Shown: positions 14,993 through 22,464, counted from the first letter of the stretch. The stretch: 24,704 nucleotides of DNA from an uncultured Prevotella sp. (GCA_900765465.1 CAAFRM010000317.1:1-24704); one strand, 5' to 3'. Numbers and translations are program-made. The notes: generated by a model not told the origin, from the letters alone.

Positions 14993-16357
14993 TTATTTCT
15001 TAACGACAGCGATGAGCTCCTCTGCAGAAACCAAAGTCTGCTCACCACTCTCCATATTCTTCAATGTAACCTTGCCAGCTGCCATCTCATTCTCGCCAGC
15101 GAGAACTACGAATGGAATCTGCTTCGCGTTGGCATAGCTCATCTGCTTCTTCATCTTCGCCTTGTCTGGGAAGATTTCAGTGCGGATACCAGCTGCACGA
15201 GCGGCAGTCACGATAGGAAGACAATAGGCAGTCTCTTTCTCACCGAAATTGATGAAGAGCACCTGAGTAGAATTGACCGCCTCCTTTGGATAGAGATCGA
15301 GGGCATTGAGCACATCGTAGATGCGGTCGGCACCAAAACTGATACCTACTCCACTCAATCCTGGCAAGCCAAAGATACCGGTAAGGTTGTCGTAACGACC
15401 ACCACCAGTGATACTGCCCATAGGAGTATCAAGCGCCTTCACCTCGAAGATGGCACCAGTATAATAGTTCAAGCCACGAGCCAAAGTAAGATCGAGCTCA
15501 ATCTCATTGTTCAGACCAACAGACTTCAAGGTATCAAGTATGAACTTAGTTTCCTCAACACCCTTCAATCCTATTTCAGAACCTTCGAGCACCTTGGAAA
15601 TCACTTCAAGTTTCTCATCGTTAGAACCTGACAATGAGATAATTGGCTGCAACTTCTCAATTGCTTCTTCAGAGATACCATCCTTGCGCAGCTCCTCGTT
15701 CACATTGTCAAGCCCAATCTTGTCGAGCTTATCGATAGCCACGGTGATATCTACGATTTTCTCTGCCTCGCCAATTACCTCAGCGATACCGGTAAGGATC
15801 TTGCGGTTGTTGATCTTGATGCAGACACGCACACCAAACTTGGTAAAGACTGTATCTACAATCTGCATCAACTCAACCTCGTTGAGAAGAGAATCAGAAC
15901 CAACCACGTCGGCATCGCACTGATAGAACTCGCGATAGCGACCCTTCTGTGGACGGTCGGCACGCCATACTGGCTGAATCTGATAGCGCTTGAAAGGCAT
16001 CTGCAACTCATCACGATGCTGCACCACGTAGCGTGCGAAAGGCACGGTAAGATCGTAGCGAAGTCCCTTCTCGCAAAGCTTTGCAGCCAACTTGAGTGAT
16101 CCGAGCGAATGAATATCCTCATCGCTCACCTTATTCATATAGTCACCTGAATTCAAAATCTTAAAGAGCAGCTTGTCGCCCTCCTCACCATACTTACCCA
16201 TCAAGGTCTGAAGGGTCTCCATGGCAGGAGTCTCAATCTGCTGGAATCCGTAAAGGGCATACACATCCTTGATGGTGTTGAAGATGTAATTACGCTTTGC
16301 CATCTCAACAGGACCGAAATCGCGGGTACCCTTTGGAATACTTGGTTTCTGAGCCAT
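14993..16357 (-). CDS. hisS: Histidyl-tRNA synthetase
   Basis: This class II aminoacyl-tRNA synthetase has 454 residues. It opens with KGTRDFGPVEMAKRNYIF (motif 1 region). Motif 2 is WRADRPQKGRYREFYQCD (131-148). The histidine-specific HisA motif LARGLNYYTG is at 292-301 and motif 3 (GVGISFGADRIYDVL) at 336-350. The C-terminal anticodon-binding domain covers about 360-454. It charges tRNA-His. The start at 16357 fits the family. It lies 96 bp downstream of purA in the same direction and is probably in the fur-purA-hisS unit, although the gap holds unusual 7-bp repeat arrays and could separate or regulate it. Confidence 0.97.
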   Translation of the reverse strand: MAQKPSIPKGTRDFGPVEMAKRNYIFNTIKDVYALYGFQQIETPAMETLQTLMGKYGEEGDKLLFKILNSGDYMNKVSDEDIHSLGSLKLAAKLCEKGLRYDLTVPFARYVVQHRDELQMPFKRYQIQPVWRADRPQKGRYREFYQCDADVVGSDSLLNEVELMQIVDTVFTKFGVRVCIKINNRKILTGIAEVIGEAEKIVDITVAIDKLDKIGLDNVNEELRKDGISEEAIEKLQPIISLSGSNDEKLEVISKVLEGSEIGLKGVEETKFILDTLKSVGLNNEIELDLTLARGLNYYTGAIFEVKALDTPMGSITGGGRYDNLTGIFGLPGLSGVGISFGADRIYDVLNALDLYPKEAVNSTQVLFINFGEKETAYCLPIVTAARAAGIRTEIFPDKAKMKKQMSYANAKQIPFVVLAGENEMAAGKVTLKNMESGEQTLVSAEELIAVVKK

Positions 16358-16364
16358 TTATTTA

Positions 16365-16445
16365 TGTTAAATATTAAATGTTAAATGTTTAATGCCTAGT
16401 GCTATGCTCACCCTTAAGCAAACATCATACACCAAACATTAAACA
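16365..16445. repeat. Two oppositely oriented 4 x 7-bp repeat arrays in the purA-hisS gap
   Basis: Positions 16366-16393 are four tandem heptamers (GTTAAAT, ATTAAAT, GTTAAAT, GTTTAAT). After a 24-bp spacer, 16418-16445 read on the opposite strand as TGTTTAA, TGTTTGG, TGTATGA, TGTTTGC. In the same phase the first array also has TGTTTAA-type units, so the arrays are in inverted orientation. TGTTTAATG (16386-16394) and CATTAAACA (16437-16445) are perfect complements. The first array ends 8 bp from the hisS start codon, inside its probable leader. Confidence 0.75.
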
Positions 16446-16453
16446 CTATCAAA

Positions 16454-17728
16454 TTATTTACGAACAATAGTCTGAGCGCGGTCTGGACCGATAGAGATGA
16501 TACCAATCTTGGTCTCAAGGAACTCCTCTACGAATGCAATGTAGTCCTTGAATTCCTGTGGGAACTGATCCTCAGAAGTAAACTGAGTCATATCAGTCTT
16601 CCATCCCTTGAACTCCTTGTAAACAGGCTCTACGTTATCAATCTCGTAAGGGAAATCTGTAGTAACAGTGCCATCAGGCAACTTGTAAGCCACGCAAGCC
16701 TTGATGGTATCGAAACCATCGAGCACATCGCTCTTCATCATGATAAGCTCGGTTACACCGTTTACCATAACAGAATACTTGAGCTGTACGAGGTCACACC
16801 ATCCACAACGACGCTCACGGCCAGTAACCGCACCATACTCATGACCCAGGTCACGGATCTTGGCACCAGTCTCATCGAAGAGCTCTGTTGGGAATGGACC
16901 TGCACCTACGCGAGTACAGTAAGCCTTCATGATACCATAGACATTGCCGATACGGTTAGGACCGATACCCAGACCGATGCAGGCACCCGCACAGATGGTA
17001 TTAGAAGAAGTTACGAATGGATAAGAACCGAAGTCAACATCGAGCATAGTACCCTGAGCACCCTCGCAGAGGATGTCCTTGCCAGAGCGGAGCACCTTGT
17101 TGATCTCCACCTCGCTGTCGATGAGCTTAAACTGCTTCAAGTATTCGATGCCCTCCATCCAGGTCTTCTCTACCTCAGTGATATCGAAATCAGTGTATCC
17201 GAGGCTAGCGATAGTCTTGAGATGAGCAGCCTTGTGAGCCGCATACTTCTCCTCGAAGTTTTCGAGGATATCACCCACACGAAGACCAGTACGGCTTACC
17301 TTATCAGTATAAGTAGGGCCAATACCCTTACCAGTGGTACCTACCTTGTTCTTGCCCTTTGAAGCCTCGATGGCTGCATCGAGCACACGGTGAGTAGGCA
17401 TGATGAGATGCGCCTTCTTAGAAATGAAGAGACGGCTCTTGAGGTCATGGCCACTCTTCTCCAAATCCTTAGCCTCGCCCATAAAGAGGTCTGGAGCCAA
17501 GACTACGCCGTTACCGATGATGTTTACCTTGCCACCCTGGAAGATACCAGAAGGGATAGAACGAAGAACATACTTCTCGCCTTCGAACTCGAGAGTATGA
17601 CCCGCATTAGGACCACCCTGGAAACGAGCAATGACATCATACTTAGGGGTCAAAACATCAACCACCTTACCTTTTCCTTCATCGCCCCACTGCAAACCGA
17701 GCAGGACATCTACTTTACCTGTGTTCAT
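16454..17728 (-). CDS. purA: Adenylosuccinate synthetase
   Basis: The 424-residue enzyme joins IMP and aspartate with GTP to form adenylosuccinate, the first committed step to AMP. Hallmarks are LQWGDEGKGK at the N-terminus (P-loop-like GDEGKGK with catalytic Asp), QGGPNAGHTL (catalytic His), GTTGKGIGPTYTDK, and the C-terminal VTGRERRCGWCDLV and ISIGPDRAQT. Length is normal and no change to key motifs was seen. It follows fur by 24 bp, so the two are probably co-transcribed. No promoter match was found directly upstream of purA. Confidence 0.97.
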   Translation of the reverse strand: MNTGKVDVLLGLQWGDEGKGKVVDVLTPKYDVIARFQGGPNAGHTLEFEGEKYVLRSIPSGIFQGGKVNIIGNGVVLAPDLFMGEAKDLEKSGHDLKSRLFISKKAHLIMPTHRVLDAAIEASKGKNKVGTTGKGIGPTYTDKVSRTGLRVGDILENFEEKYAAHKAAHLKTIASLGYTDFDITEVEKTWMEGIEYLKQFKLIDSEVEINKVLRSGKDILCEGAQGTMLDVDFGSYPFVTSSNTICAGACIGLGIGPNRIGNVYGIMKAYCTRVGAGPFPTELFDETGAKIRDLGHEYGAVTGRERRCGWCDLVQLKYSVMVNGVTELIMMKSDVLDGFDTIKACVAYKLPDGTVTTDFPYEIDNVEPVYKEFKGWKTDMTQFTSEDQFPQEFKDYIAFVEEFLETKIGIISIGPDRAQTIVRK

Positions 17729-17752
17729 TTCTATAAAATATAGTTATTTTTA

Positions 17753-18217
17753 TTACTTATCGTTTTTCTTGCGTGTAAGCTTTGCCTGGCATGCACTGCA
17801 TACGCCGTAGATATAGAGGGCGAATGTATCCTTTCGGAAACGCTGCAGTTTGAGGTCATTCACTGCTGCCGTAACAGCCGGCACATTGATCTCCGTTACC
17901 TGCCCACACACGCTACACACCTGATGGATATGGCTATCATTGTAATAGCACGCCTCGTATTTGGTACCATCCACCAGGCTGTGTCTCATCACGAGCCTCA
18001 GCTCGATGAAGAGGTGCATTGTATTATAGAGCGTAGCTCTGCTCACCCGGAAGTTTCTCTTCGTGAGCTCAGCATCCAGCTCTTCTAAAGTGAAGTGCCC
18101 ATCAATGCTATAAACCGCATCCAGAACTGCATATCTTTCCGGGGTCTTGCGGTGATGATTGCACTCCAAATATGTGTCCAAGATTTCACGAACCTTGGCT
18201 TTATTTTTCTCAGTCAT
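17753..18217 (-). CDS. Fur-family metal-responsive repressor
   Basis: This 154-residue protein has a winged-helix DNA-binding domain (about 10-90: TPERYAVLDAV, LEELDAELTKR, and recognition helix SRATLYNTMHLF) and a dimer domain with two CxxC pairs for structural zinc (C101/C104 and C140/C143). The region around HIHQVCSVCG gives the sensory metal site. It represses transcription when loaded with a metal. Whether this member is Fur, Zur or PerR cannot be settled: the segment KYEACYYNDSHIHQ differs from the HHDH motif of classical Fur. It lies immediately upstream of purA. A -7 box and an inverted repeat in its leader region may allow autoregulation. Confidence 0.93.
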   Translation of the reverse strand: MTEKNKAKVREILDTYLECNHHRKTPERYAVLDAVYSIDGHFTLEELDAELTKRNFRVSRATLYNTMHLFIELRLVMRHSLVDGTKYEACYYNDSHIHQVCSVCGQVTEINVPAVTAAVNDLKLQRFRKDTFALYIYGVCSACQAKLTRKKNDK

Positions 18218-18243
18218 AATCCTTGTTAGTTACATAAAACGCA

Positions 18244-18251
18244 CAAAGATA
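18244..18251 (-). promoter_or_regulatory. Likely -7 box for the fur-purA transcript
   Basis: On the minus strand it reads TATCTTTG, a full TAnnTTTG match. No clear -33 TTTG is at the right distance. Transcription would start near 18237, about 20 nt before the fur ATG. Confidence 0.5.
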
Positions 18252-18270
18252 CTCATAATTCCGGACATAA

Positions 18271-18304
18271 GGGCATATTTAAATTTAAAAAAACTAAATT
18301 GCCC
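18271..18304. repeat. Imperfect inverted repeat upstream of the fur promoter box
   Basis: GGGCA (18271-18275) and TGCCC (18300-18304) close an AT-rich imperfect palindrome (ATTTA against TAAAT with a one-base bulge). It covers the -33 region of the fur promoter, where an operator could lie. It could also be a weak stop for the Maf transcript, but no T tract follows on that strand. Confidence 0.4.
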
Positions 18305-18393
18305 TATTTTTGATGATTTTCCTGCAGTTTCTTCACCAATCTGATGGCTGTTTAGGGATTATTGATGCAAATTGCCACAAAAGCCCCGAGCAA

Positions 18394-19068
18394 TTACTCT
18401 GCTAATTTAAGCATTTCAGCATAGATGCGCTGCACAGGCAAGCCCATCACGTTGAAGTAACTGCCCTTGAGTCCGGTACATCCGATGTAACCTATCCATT
18501 CCTGGATACCATAGGCACCCGCCTTGTCGAAGGGTTTGTAATGGGTGATATAATAATTAATCTCCCATTCTTCAAATTCCTTGAAACTTACTTCCGTACA
18601 TACCGAGAACTTGCGCTGTTCTTTCTTCGTAGTAAGACATACGCCCGTAACCACATGGTGAGTCTTGCCGCTCAACATCTTGAGCATGCGAACCGCATCA
18701 TCGGCATTCTGCGGTTTTCCGAGAATGATTCCCTTACCCTCCTGATCGTTCTGTTCATCGGCAGCAGGAGCAATCACTACGGTATCTGCTGTAAGAATGA
18801 GCAAATCATCGGAGGAGGATTTGCCTGAAGATTTTTCTGAAGTAGAATCTTCAGAAGCCTCTTCAGATGCCTCATCTCCATCCAATAAAGAGCGATAAGC
18901 ATCCGCTTTCTTCTGTGCAATATACTCTGCCACATCGTATGCATCCAAATCTTCAGGATAGCTTTCATCAATACCACGCAATACCTTTACCTCGAAATTA
19001 ACATCCAATCCTGCCAACAACTCTCTGCGGCGTGGCGAATTGCTCGCCAAAATAATCTTATACTTCAT
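18394..19068 (-). CDS. maf: Maf-family nucleotide pyrophosphatase with acidic Ser-rich insert
   Basis: The 224-residue product starts at the ATG at 19068 (MKYKIILASNSPRRRELLAG), the standard Maf N-terminus. The open frame continues upstream to 19149 through a 7-bp repeat array, and that part is not considered coding. Motifs: ASNSPRR (8-14), ESYPE (35-39), TADTVV with catalytic D95, ILGKPQ (116-120), HVVTGV (138-143) and GAYGIQ near the C-terminus. Maf proteins hydrolyse dTTP/UTP or modified NTPs and may affect septation. Residues about 64-88 are an extra Asp/Glu/Ser-rich segment (DGDEASEEASEDSTSEKSSG) and a second short insert follows at about 101-113; typical Maf proteins are near 190 residues. 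It lies last in the DUF2520-kdsC-maf run. Confidence 0.93.
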   Translation of the reverse strand: MKYKIILASNSPRRRELLAGLDVNFEVKVLRGIDESYPEDLDAYDVAEYIAQKKADAYRSLLDGDEASEEASEDSTSEKSSGKSSSDDLLILTADTVVIAPAADEQNDQEGKGIILGKPQNADDAVRMLKMLSGKTHHVVTGVCLTTKKEQRKFSVCTEVSFKEFEEWEINYYITHYKPFDKAGAYGIQEWIGYIGCTGLKGSYFNVMGLPVQRIYAEMLKLAE

Positions 19069-19080
19069 CTGTTTATTTAC

Positions 19081-19108
19081 TTTGAACTTTGAGCTTTGAA
19101 CTTTGAAC
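19081..19108. repeat. Four tandem 7-bp repeats in the kdsC-maf gap
   Basis: The heptamers read TTTGAAC, TTTGAGC, TTTGAAC, TTTGAAC on the plus strand (GTTCAAA-type on the coding strand). The array ends 12 bp from the maf start codon and fills most of the 47-bp gap after kdsC. The segment between array and ATG (GTAAATAAACAG on the coding strand) resembles the one between the hisS array and its ATG. Confidence 0.85.
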
Positions 19109-19115
19109 TTTATGA

Positions 19116-19634
19116 TTACCATCCAAACGCCTTGGCATTGGAAAGCCAATGCCCCTTGGCACGAAGCACCTGCTCTACAATATCCCTGCCCACTCCTTCG
19201 CCACCATTGGCAGAAGAGACATAGCAGGAAATCTCCTTGATATCAGAGCAGGCATCGGCAGGACAGCACGGGCAGCCACAACGACGCATTACCTCGTAAT
19301 CCGGGATATCATCACCAACATAGATGATTTCCTCATCAGAAAGCTGATACTTCTCCAGAAAAGCATCATAGGTATTGATTTTCACAGCACATCCCATATA
19401 GATATCCTGCACGCCCAATCCCTCATATCGCTTGCGGATAGCCTCGGTAGTTCCGCCCGTAAGAATGACGATGCGCACACCCACCTTCTGAGCCAACTGG
19501 ATAGCATAGCCATCCTTGATATTCACGGTGCGAAGAGGTTCACCCGTACTGGCAAGCGTAATGGTCTGGCGGGAAAGCACCCCATCCACATCAAATACAA
19601 TTGCCTTTATCTTCTTCAAATCGTAATTAATCAT
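19116..19634 (-). CDS. kdsC: 3-deoxy-D-manno-octulosonate 8-phosphate phosphatase (KdsC-type HAD)
   Basis: This 172-residue HAD hydrolase without a large cap domain removes phosphate from Kdo-8-phosphate for lipid A-core synthesis. Motif I is FDVDGVL (D15, D17), motif II ILTGG (57-61), the Lys motif lies near CAVKI (82-86) and motif IV is GDDIPD (107-112). These match tetrameric KdsC enzymes. The segment CGCPCCPADAC (119-129) has five Cys; the PADA part is usual in the family but so many Cys in a row is notable. It lies 41 bp downstream of the DUF2520 gene and 47 bp upstream of maf, an arrangement known in Bacteroidota. Confidence 0.93.
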   Translation of the reverse strand: MINYDLKKIKAIVFDVDGVLSRQTITLASTGEPLRTVNIKDGYAIQLAQKVGVRIVILTGGTTEAIRKRYEGLGVQDIYMGCAVKINTYDAFLEKYQLSDEEIIYVGDDIPDYEVMRRCGCPCCPADACSDIKEISCYVSSANGGEGVGRDIVEQVLRAKGHWLSNAKAFGW

Positions 19635-19675
19635 ACTTGAAAACTTTTTCTATTTAGTAATCAGACACTTGAACT

Positions 19676-20452
19676 CTATTCCTTGACACTCAGCTTATGA
19701 ATACTCATGCTCATTCTGTCATAGATATCCTTCATCTGCGGATTCGACTTGAGCAGAGCTCCCTGCGCCCGAAGCACATTCTCATCATACCTTACAGCCG
19801 GCCCCGTCTGTGCATCTTTCGGATCCAGCTCGTGCACCTTCGCAGCCGTCTCGTCTATCAACGGAAGCATCACATCGAACGGTATTCCGTGCTCCTCCAG
19901 GATTTCCCGGCTCAAGGCATAGCAATGATTCACGAAATTGCAGGCAAAGACGGCAGAGAGATGCAGGTACTTGCGGTCTTCACTCGCCAGATGATACACC
20001 CTGCTGCTCACCTGATGCGCCACATCACCGATCAGCTGCAAGGCGTATTCATCATTTGCCTCGATAAAACAAGGTATCTGAGAGAAATCCACCTCACGCT
20101 GCTTGGAGAAAGTCTGCATCGGATAAAGCACACCATAATGCAAAGCCATTCCCTGGAAAACATCCATCGGGATAGAGCCTGCCGTATGCAGAAAGACCTT
20201 GGTCTCCTTGCCTTTGCAGAGAACAGGAATCAACTCCACAATAGCACTATCCTTCACCGAAACGACGTACAAATCTGCATCTGAGCGAACATCTGATATA
20301 TTCGAAACAGGCTGTGCGCCCACCTCGGAAGCCAGAGCCGTAGCCGATGGCATCGTGCGGCTGAACACCTGCACCACATCATGACCTGCGGCAAATATCG
20401 CCTTCCCCAAATGAGTGGCAAGATTGCCAGCACCAATCAATATCACCTTCAT
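19676..20452 (-). CDS. Rossmann-fold DUF2520-domain protein
   Basis: The protein is 258 residues from the ATG at 20452 (MKVILIGAGNLATHLGKAIF). The longer frame to 20494 only adds Lys/Glu-rich residues read from a repeated leader and is rejected. The N-terminal half is an NAD(P)-binding Rossmann fold (GAGNLA, 7-12). The C-terminal half is the helical DUF2520 domain (DRKYLHLSAVFACNFVNHCY, then GPAVRYDENVL). It resembles F420-dependent reductases and pyrroline-carboxylate reductase in overall fold, but the substrate is unknown. It is first in the DUF2520-kdsC-maf run, with a promoter-like -7 box about 100 bp upstream. Confidence 0.9.
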   Translation of the reverse strand: MKVILIGAGNLATHLGKAIFAAGHDVVQVFSRTMPSATALASEVGAQPVSNISDVRSDADLYVVSVKDSAIVELIPVLCKGKETKVFLHTAGSIPMDVFQGMALHYGVLYPMQTFSKQREVDFSQIPCFIEANDEYALQLIGDVAHQVSSRVYHLASEDRKYLHLSAVFACNFVNHCYALSREILEEHGIPFDVMLPLIDETAAKVHELDPKDAQTGPAVRYDENVLRAQGALLKSNPQMKDIYDRMSMSIHKLSVKE

Positions 20453-20473
20453 ATCTTTTTCTTTTTCAATCTT

Positions 20474-20532
20474 ATTTTTACCTAAAGCCATCAAGCCGCT
20501 TTACGCAAGCCATCAGGCCATTTTTACCTAAA
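20474..20532. repeat. Duplicated segment in the DUF2520 gene leader
   Basis: ATTTTTACCTAAA occurs identically at 20474-20486 and 20520-20532. Between them lie two near copies of GCCATCARGCC and a small hairpin GCTT-TACGC-AAGC. It lies in the predicted 5' leader of the DUF2520-kdsC-maf transcript, just before its start codon. Confidence 0.6.
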
Positions 20533-20549
20533 CAATCCTTGATAATGTG

Positions 20550-20557
20550 CAAAAATA
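20550..20557 (-). promoter_or_regulatory. Likely -7 box for the DUF2520-kdsC-maf transcript
   Basis: On the minus strand it reads TATTTTTG, a full TAnnTTTG match. The -33 region has only a poor match (ATTG near 20574-20577). Predicted leader of about 90 nt. Confidence 0.5.
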
Positions 20558-20586
20558 CTAAAAAAGAGCCACACAATGGAAGAAAA

Positions 20587-20618
20587 CTTGTTTTTTTATA
20601 ATTAATTTATTATTTTTG
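20587..20618 (+). promoter_or_regulatory. Promoter for the acyltransferase-like gene
   Basis: CTTG (20587-20590), 20 nt, then TATTTTTG (20611-20618), a full -7 match with one mismatch at -33. The -7 box ends 4 bp before the GTG start codon, so transcript and coding sequence would begin at nearly the same place. Confidence 0.6.
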
Positions 20619-20622
20619 CAAT

Positions 20623-21633
20623 GTGAAAAGAATAGAAGTAAGAATATATTCGGAAAACGAGGAGCTGCCCCATCTGTTGGAGGGCAACTTCTTCCATAGC
20701 TTGGAACTCTTCCAGATAGGTGAAAAAGTACCAAGCGATACCCCCATTATGGCTGTAGCTACCCAGGAAGGAAGAGTAGTCGGACAAATGCTAGCCATGA
20801 TACACCGCCGCCATATCCTTATTCCACCTTTTATATATATACATGCCCACGTGCACGGAGAAGGAGCCTACCTGGATGAAGAAACCGCCGAAGCCACCTT
20901 CCCTACTCTTCTGCATGCGATGACCCGCGAACTCACCCGCCGCCATACCCTCTACATCGAATTTTCAGAGATGCAGAAAAAGATGTTCGGCTACCGACAT
21001 TTCCGTCGCACGGGCTATTACCCTATAGCTTGGCAGGAAGTATATAATTCGCTACACAGCAAGACGCCGGAAGAGCGTCTCACCGAAAAGGCTAAAATGC
21101 AGATTGAAGCAGCAGAAAGAAAGGGATTGAAATGCCATAGTACTTCTGACGAAAACGAAGTGGGAAAATTCTATCAACTCTACAGAAACTTCTACAAGAT
21201 GAAACCTCGCCGCTATGTGCCACCAAGAGAATACTTCGAGCAAATAAGCAAAAGCAGCGAAGCAAAGGTCTTTGTGACAACCTACGACAAGAAACGGCTG
21301 GGTATCAAGAAAGCATCTTACGAAAACAAGATACTGGGCGGATGCACCCTGGCCTTCAGCGACAGCGATGCTTATCTTTGGCATCTGGCATCGCTCAGGA
21401 AGAGTTACCGGTATCTGCATCCCGACGCCCTGACCGTCTGGCACGCCATCCAATACGCCCACCAAAGGGGCTTCAAGCACCTGCACTTTATGGATGTAGG
21501 CTTACCTTGGAAGCGAAATCCGTATAGAGAATTCATTCGCAGCTTCGGAGGCAAGCCCGTGGCAAAATACCGCTGGTTCAGATGCAACATCGGCATCATC
21601 AACAGACTGATGAAATGGATATACAAGCTTTAA
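20623..21633 (+). CDS. GNAT/FemAB-like acyltransferase, function unknown
   Basis: The 336-residue frame opens with a GTG at 20623 (VKRIEVRIYSENEELPHLL). The overlapping ATG at 20621 is followed at once by a stop, and the next in-frame ATG is at codon 43, inside conserved-looking sequence, so GTG is preferred. The sequence has two halves: N-terminal (1-150, with MAVATQEGRVVGQMLAMI) and C-terminal (about 165-336, with KFYQLYRNFYKMKPRRYVPP and LTVWHAIQYAHQRGFKHLHFMD). The pattern suggests the double GNAT fold of FemAB or BioF2/CelD-like acyltransferases. Neither the acyl donor nor the acceptor can be read. It overlaps the tetR gene tail to tail by 4 bp. Confidence 0.75.
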   Translation: MKRIEVRIYSENEELPHLLEGNFFHSLELFQIGEKVPSDTPIMAVATQEGRVVGQMLAMIHRRHILIPPFIYIHAHVHGEGAYLDEETAEATFPTLLHAMTRELTRRHTLYIEFSEMQKKMFGYRHFRRTGYYPIAWQEVYNSLHSKTPEERLTEKAKMQIEAAERKGLKCHSTSDENEVGKFYQLYRNFYKMKPRRYVPPREYFEQISKSSEAKVFVTTYDKKRLGIKKASYENKILGGCTLAFSDSDAYLWHLASLRKSYRYLHPDALTVWHAIQYAHQRGFKHLHFMDVGLPWKRNPYREFIRSFGGKPVAKYRWFRCNIGIINRLMKWIYKL

Positions 21634-22250
21634 AGCTGTCCGATTGCCTTATCCAGCAATTCGAGACCGCGATCGGTACAGAAACCACGAATCATAATGA
21701 GAGTGAAATTATCGAAGAGCTCCTGCATCGTAAATCTCTTATAGAGCTGCTGATGCATCATCTCTGACATACAGATTCTCGAAGACTCATAAACCACCTC
21801 GAAATTTACATCCTTGCGGAAGTATCCCTCATCTACACCAGCTTGGAAGAAGCGCATGCTATCATCATATTCCTTATCATGCTCCTCTTTCAGGAACTCC
21901 AGGATGCGGGGCATTCTATGAATCTCCTCATAGAAAACTACCCCCACCTGCTGGTTACGCTCCATCTGAAGGCGATAGATATAGCCAATCACATCCATTA
22001 CATTACGTGCGTGCGCAAGAGCATACTCTTCAACGCAGGCCTTGTATTCTGCCCGCTCTATCTTCATTCCTGCAAGCAGCAGTTCCTCCTTGTCGCCGAA
22101 GATCTCATACACCGTACGCTTCGACACACGAAGCCCACGAGAAATCTCATCCATCTTCACCGCCTTCACGCCGCGCTGGTGAAACTCCCTCATGGCATAA
22201 GCTATGATCTTATCGCGCAATTCCTTTCTATATTGATTAATTTCTGCCAT
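21630..22250 (-). CDS. TetR-family transcriptional regulator
   Basis: The protein is 206 residues from the ATG at 22250 (MAEINQYRKELRDKI). The N-terminal helix-turn-helix reads AYAMREFHQRGVKAVKMDEI, then SRGLRVSKRTVYEIFGDKEELLL, a typical TetR recognition region. The C-terminal helical domain (about 65-206) probably binds an unknown ligand. In-frame starts at 22277 and 22313 exist; the latter lies only about 13 nt from the predicted transcript start. The gene is divergent from maeB with a shared 214-bp upstream region, so control of maeB or itself is possible. It meets the acyltransferase-like gene tail to tail with a 4-bp overlap. Confidence 0.9.
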   Translation of the reverse strand: MAEINQYRKELRDKIIAYAMREFHQRGVKAVKMDEISRGLRVSKRTVYEIFGDKEELLLAGMKIERAEYKACVEEYALAHARNVMDVIGYIYRLQMERNQQVGVVFYEEIHRMPRILEFLKEEHDKEYDDSMRFFQAGVDEGYFRKDVNFEVVYESSRICMSEMMHQQLYKRFTMQELFDNFTLIMIRGFCTDRGLELLDKAIGQL

Positions 22251-22332
22251 ATCTCTTATTTTAATAGTTTGTTGCATATCCGATTCTGCCAACTCCATAT
22301 AGCAAAACCGCATCCTTTAAATAATTTTTGTG

Positions 22333-22340
22333 CAAAGATA
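22333..22340 (-). promoter_or_regulatory. Likely -7 box for tetR
   Basis: On the minus strand it reads TATCTTTG, a full TAnnTTTG match, without a clear TTTG at -33. It lies about 50 bp from the divergent maeB -7 box, so one bound regulator could affect both. Confidence 0.5.
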
Positions 22341-22383
22341 CAAAAAAAAATAAAAATCCATCTTTTTTTAATAAGTTTTTTAT

Positions 22384-22391
22384 TACCTTTG
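22384..22391 (+). promoter_or_regulatory. Likely -7 box for maeB
   Basis: TACCTTTG is a full TAnnTTTG match; the -33 region is only a T-rich run. Predicted transcription start is about 22397, giving a leader of about 68 nt. Confidence 0.55.
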
Positions 22392-22464
22392 CACAATCTT
22401 TAAGATAAAACGCATTTTTTGCGAAAAACAGAAAGAAATAGAATCATTAAACCAATACATTGTT

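Noticed and set aside
19069..19149. N-terminal extension of Maf reading through the heptamer array
   Set aside because: Maf proteins start at MxxKIILASNSPRR; the extension only encodes the repeat (KFKVQSSKFKV) and overlaps kdsC.
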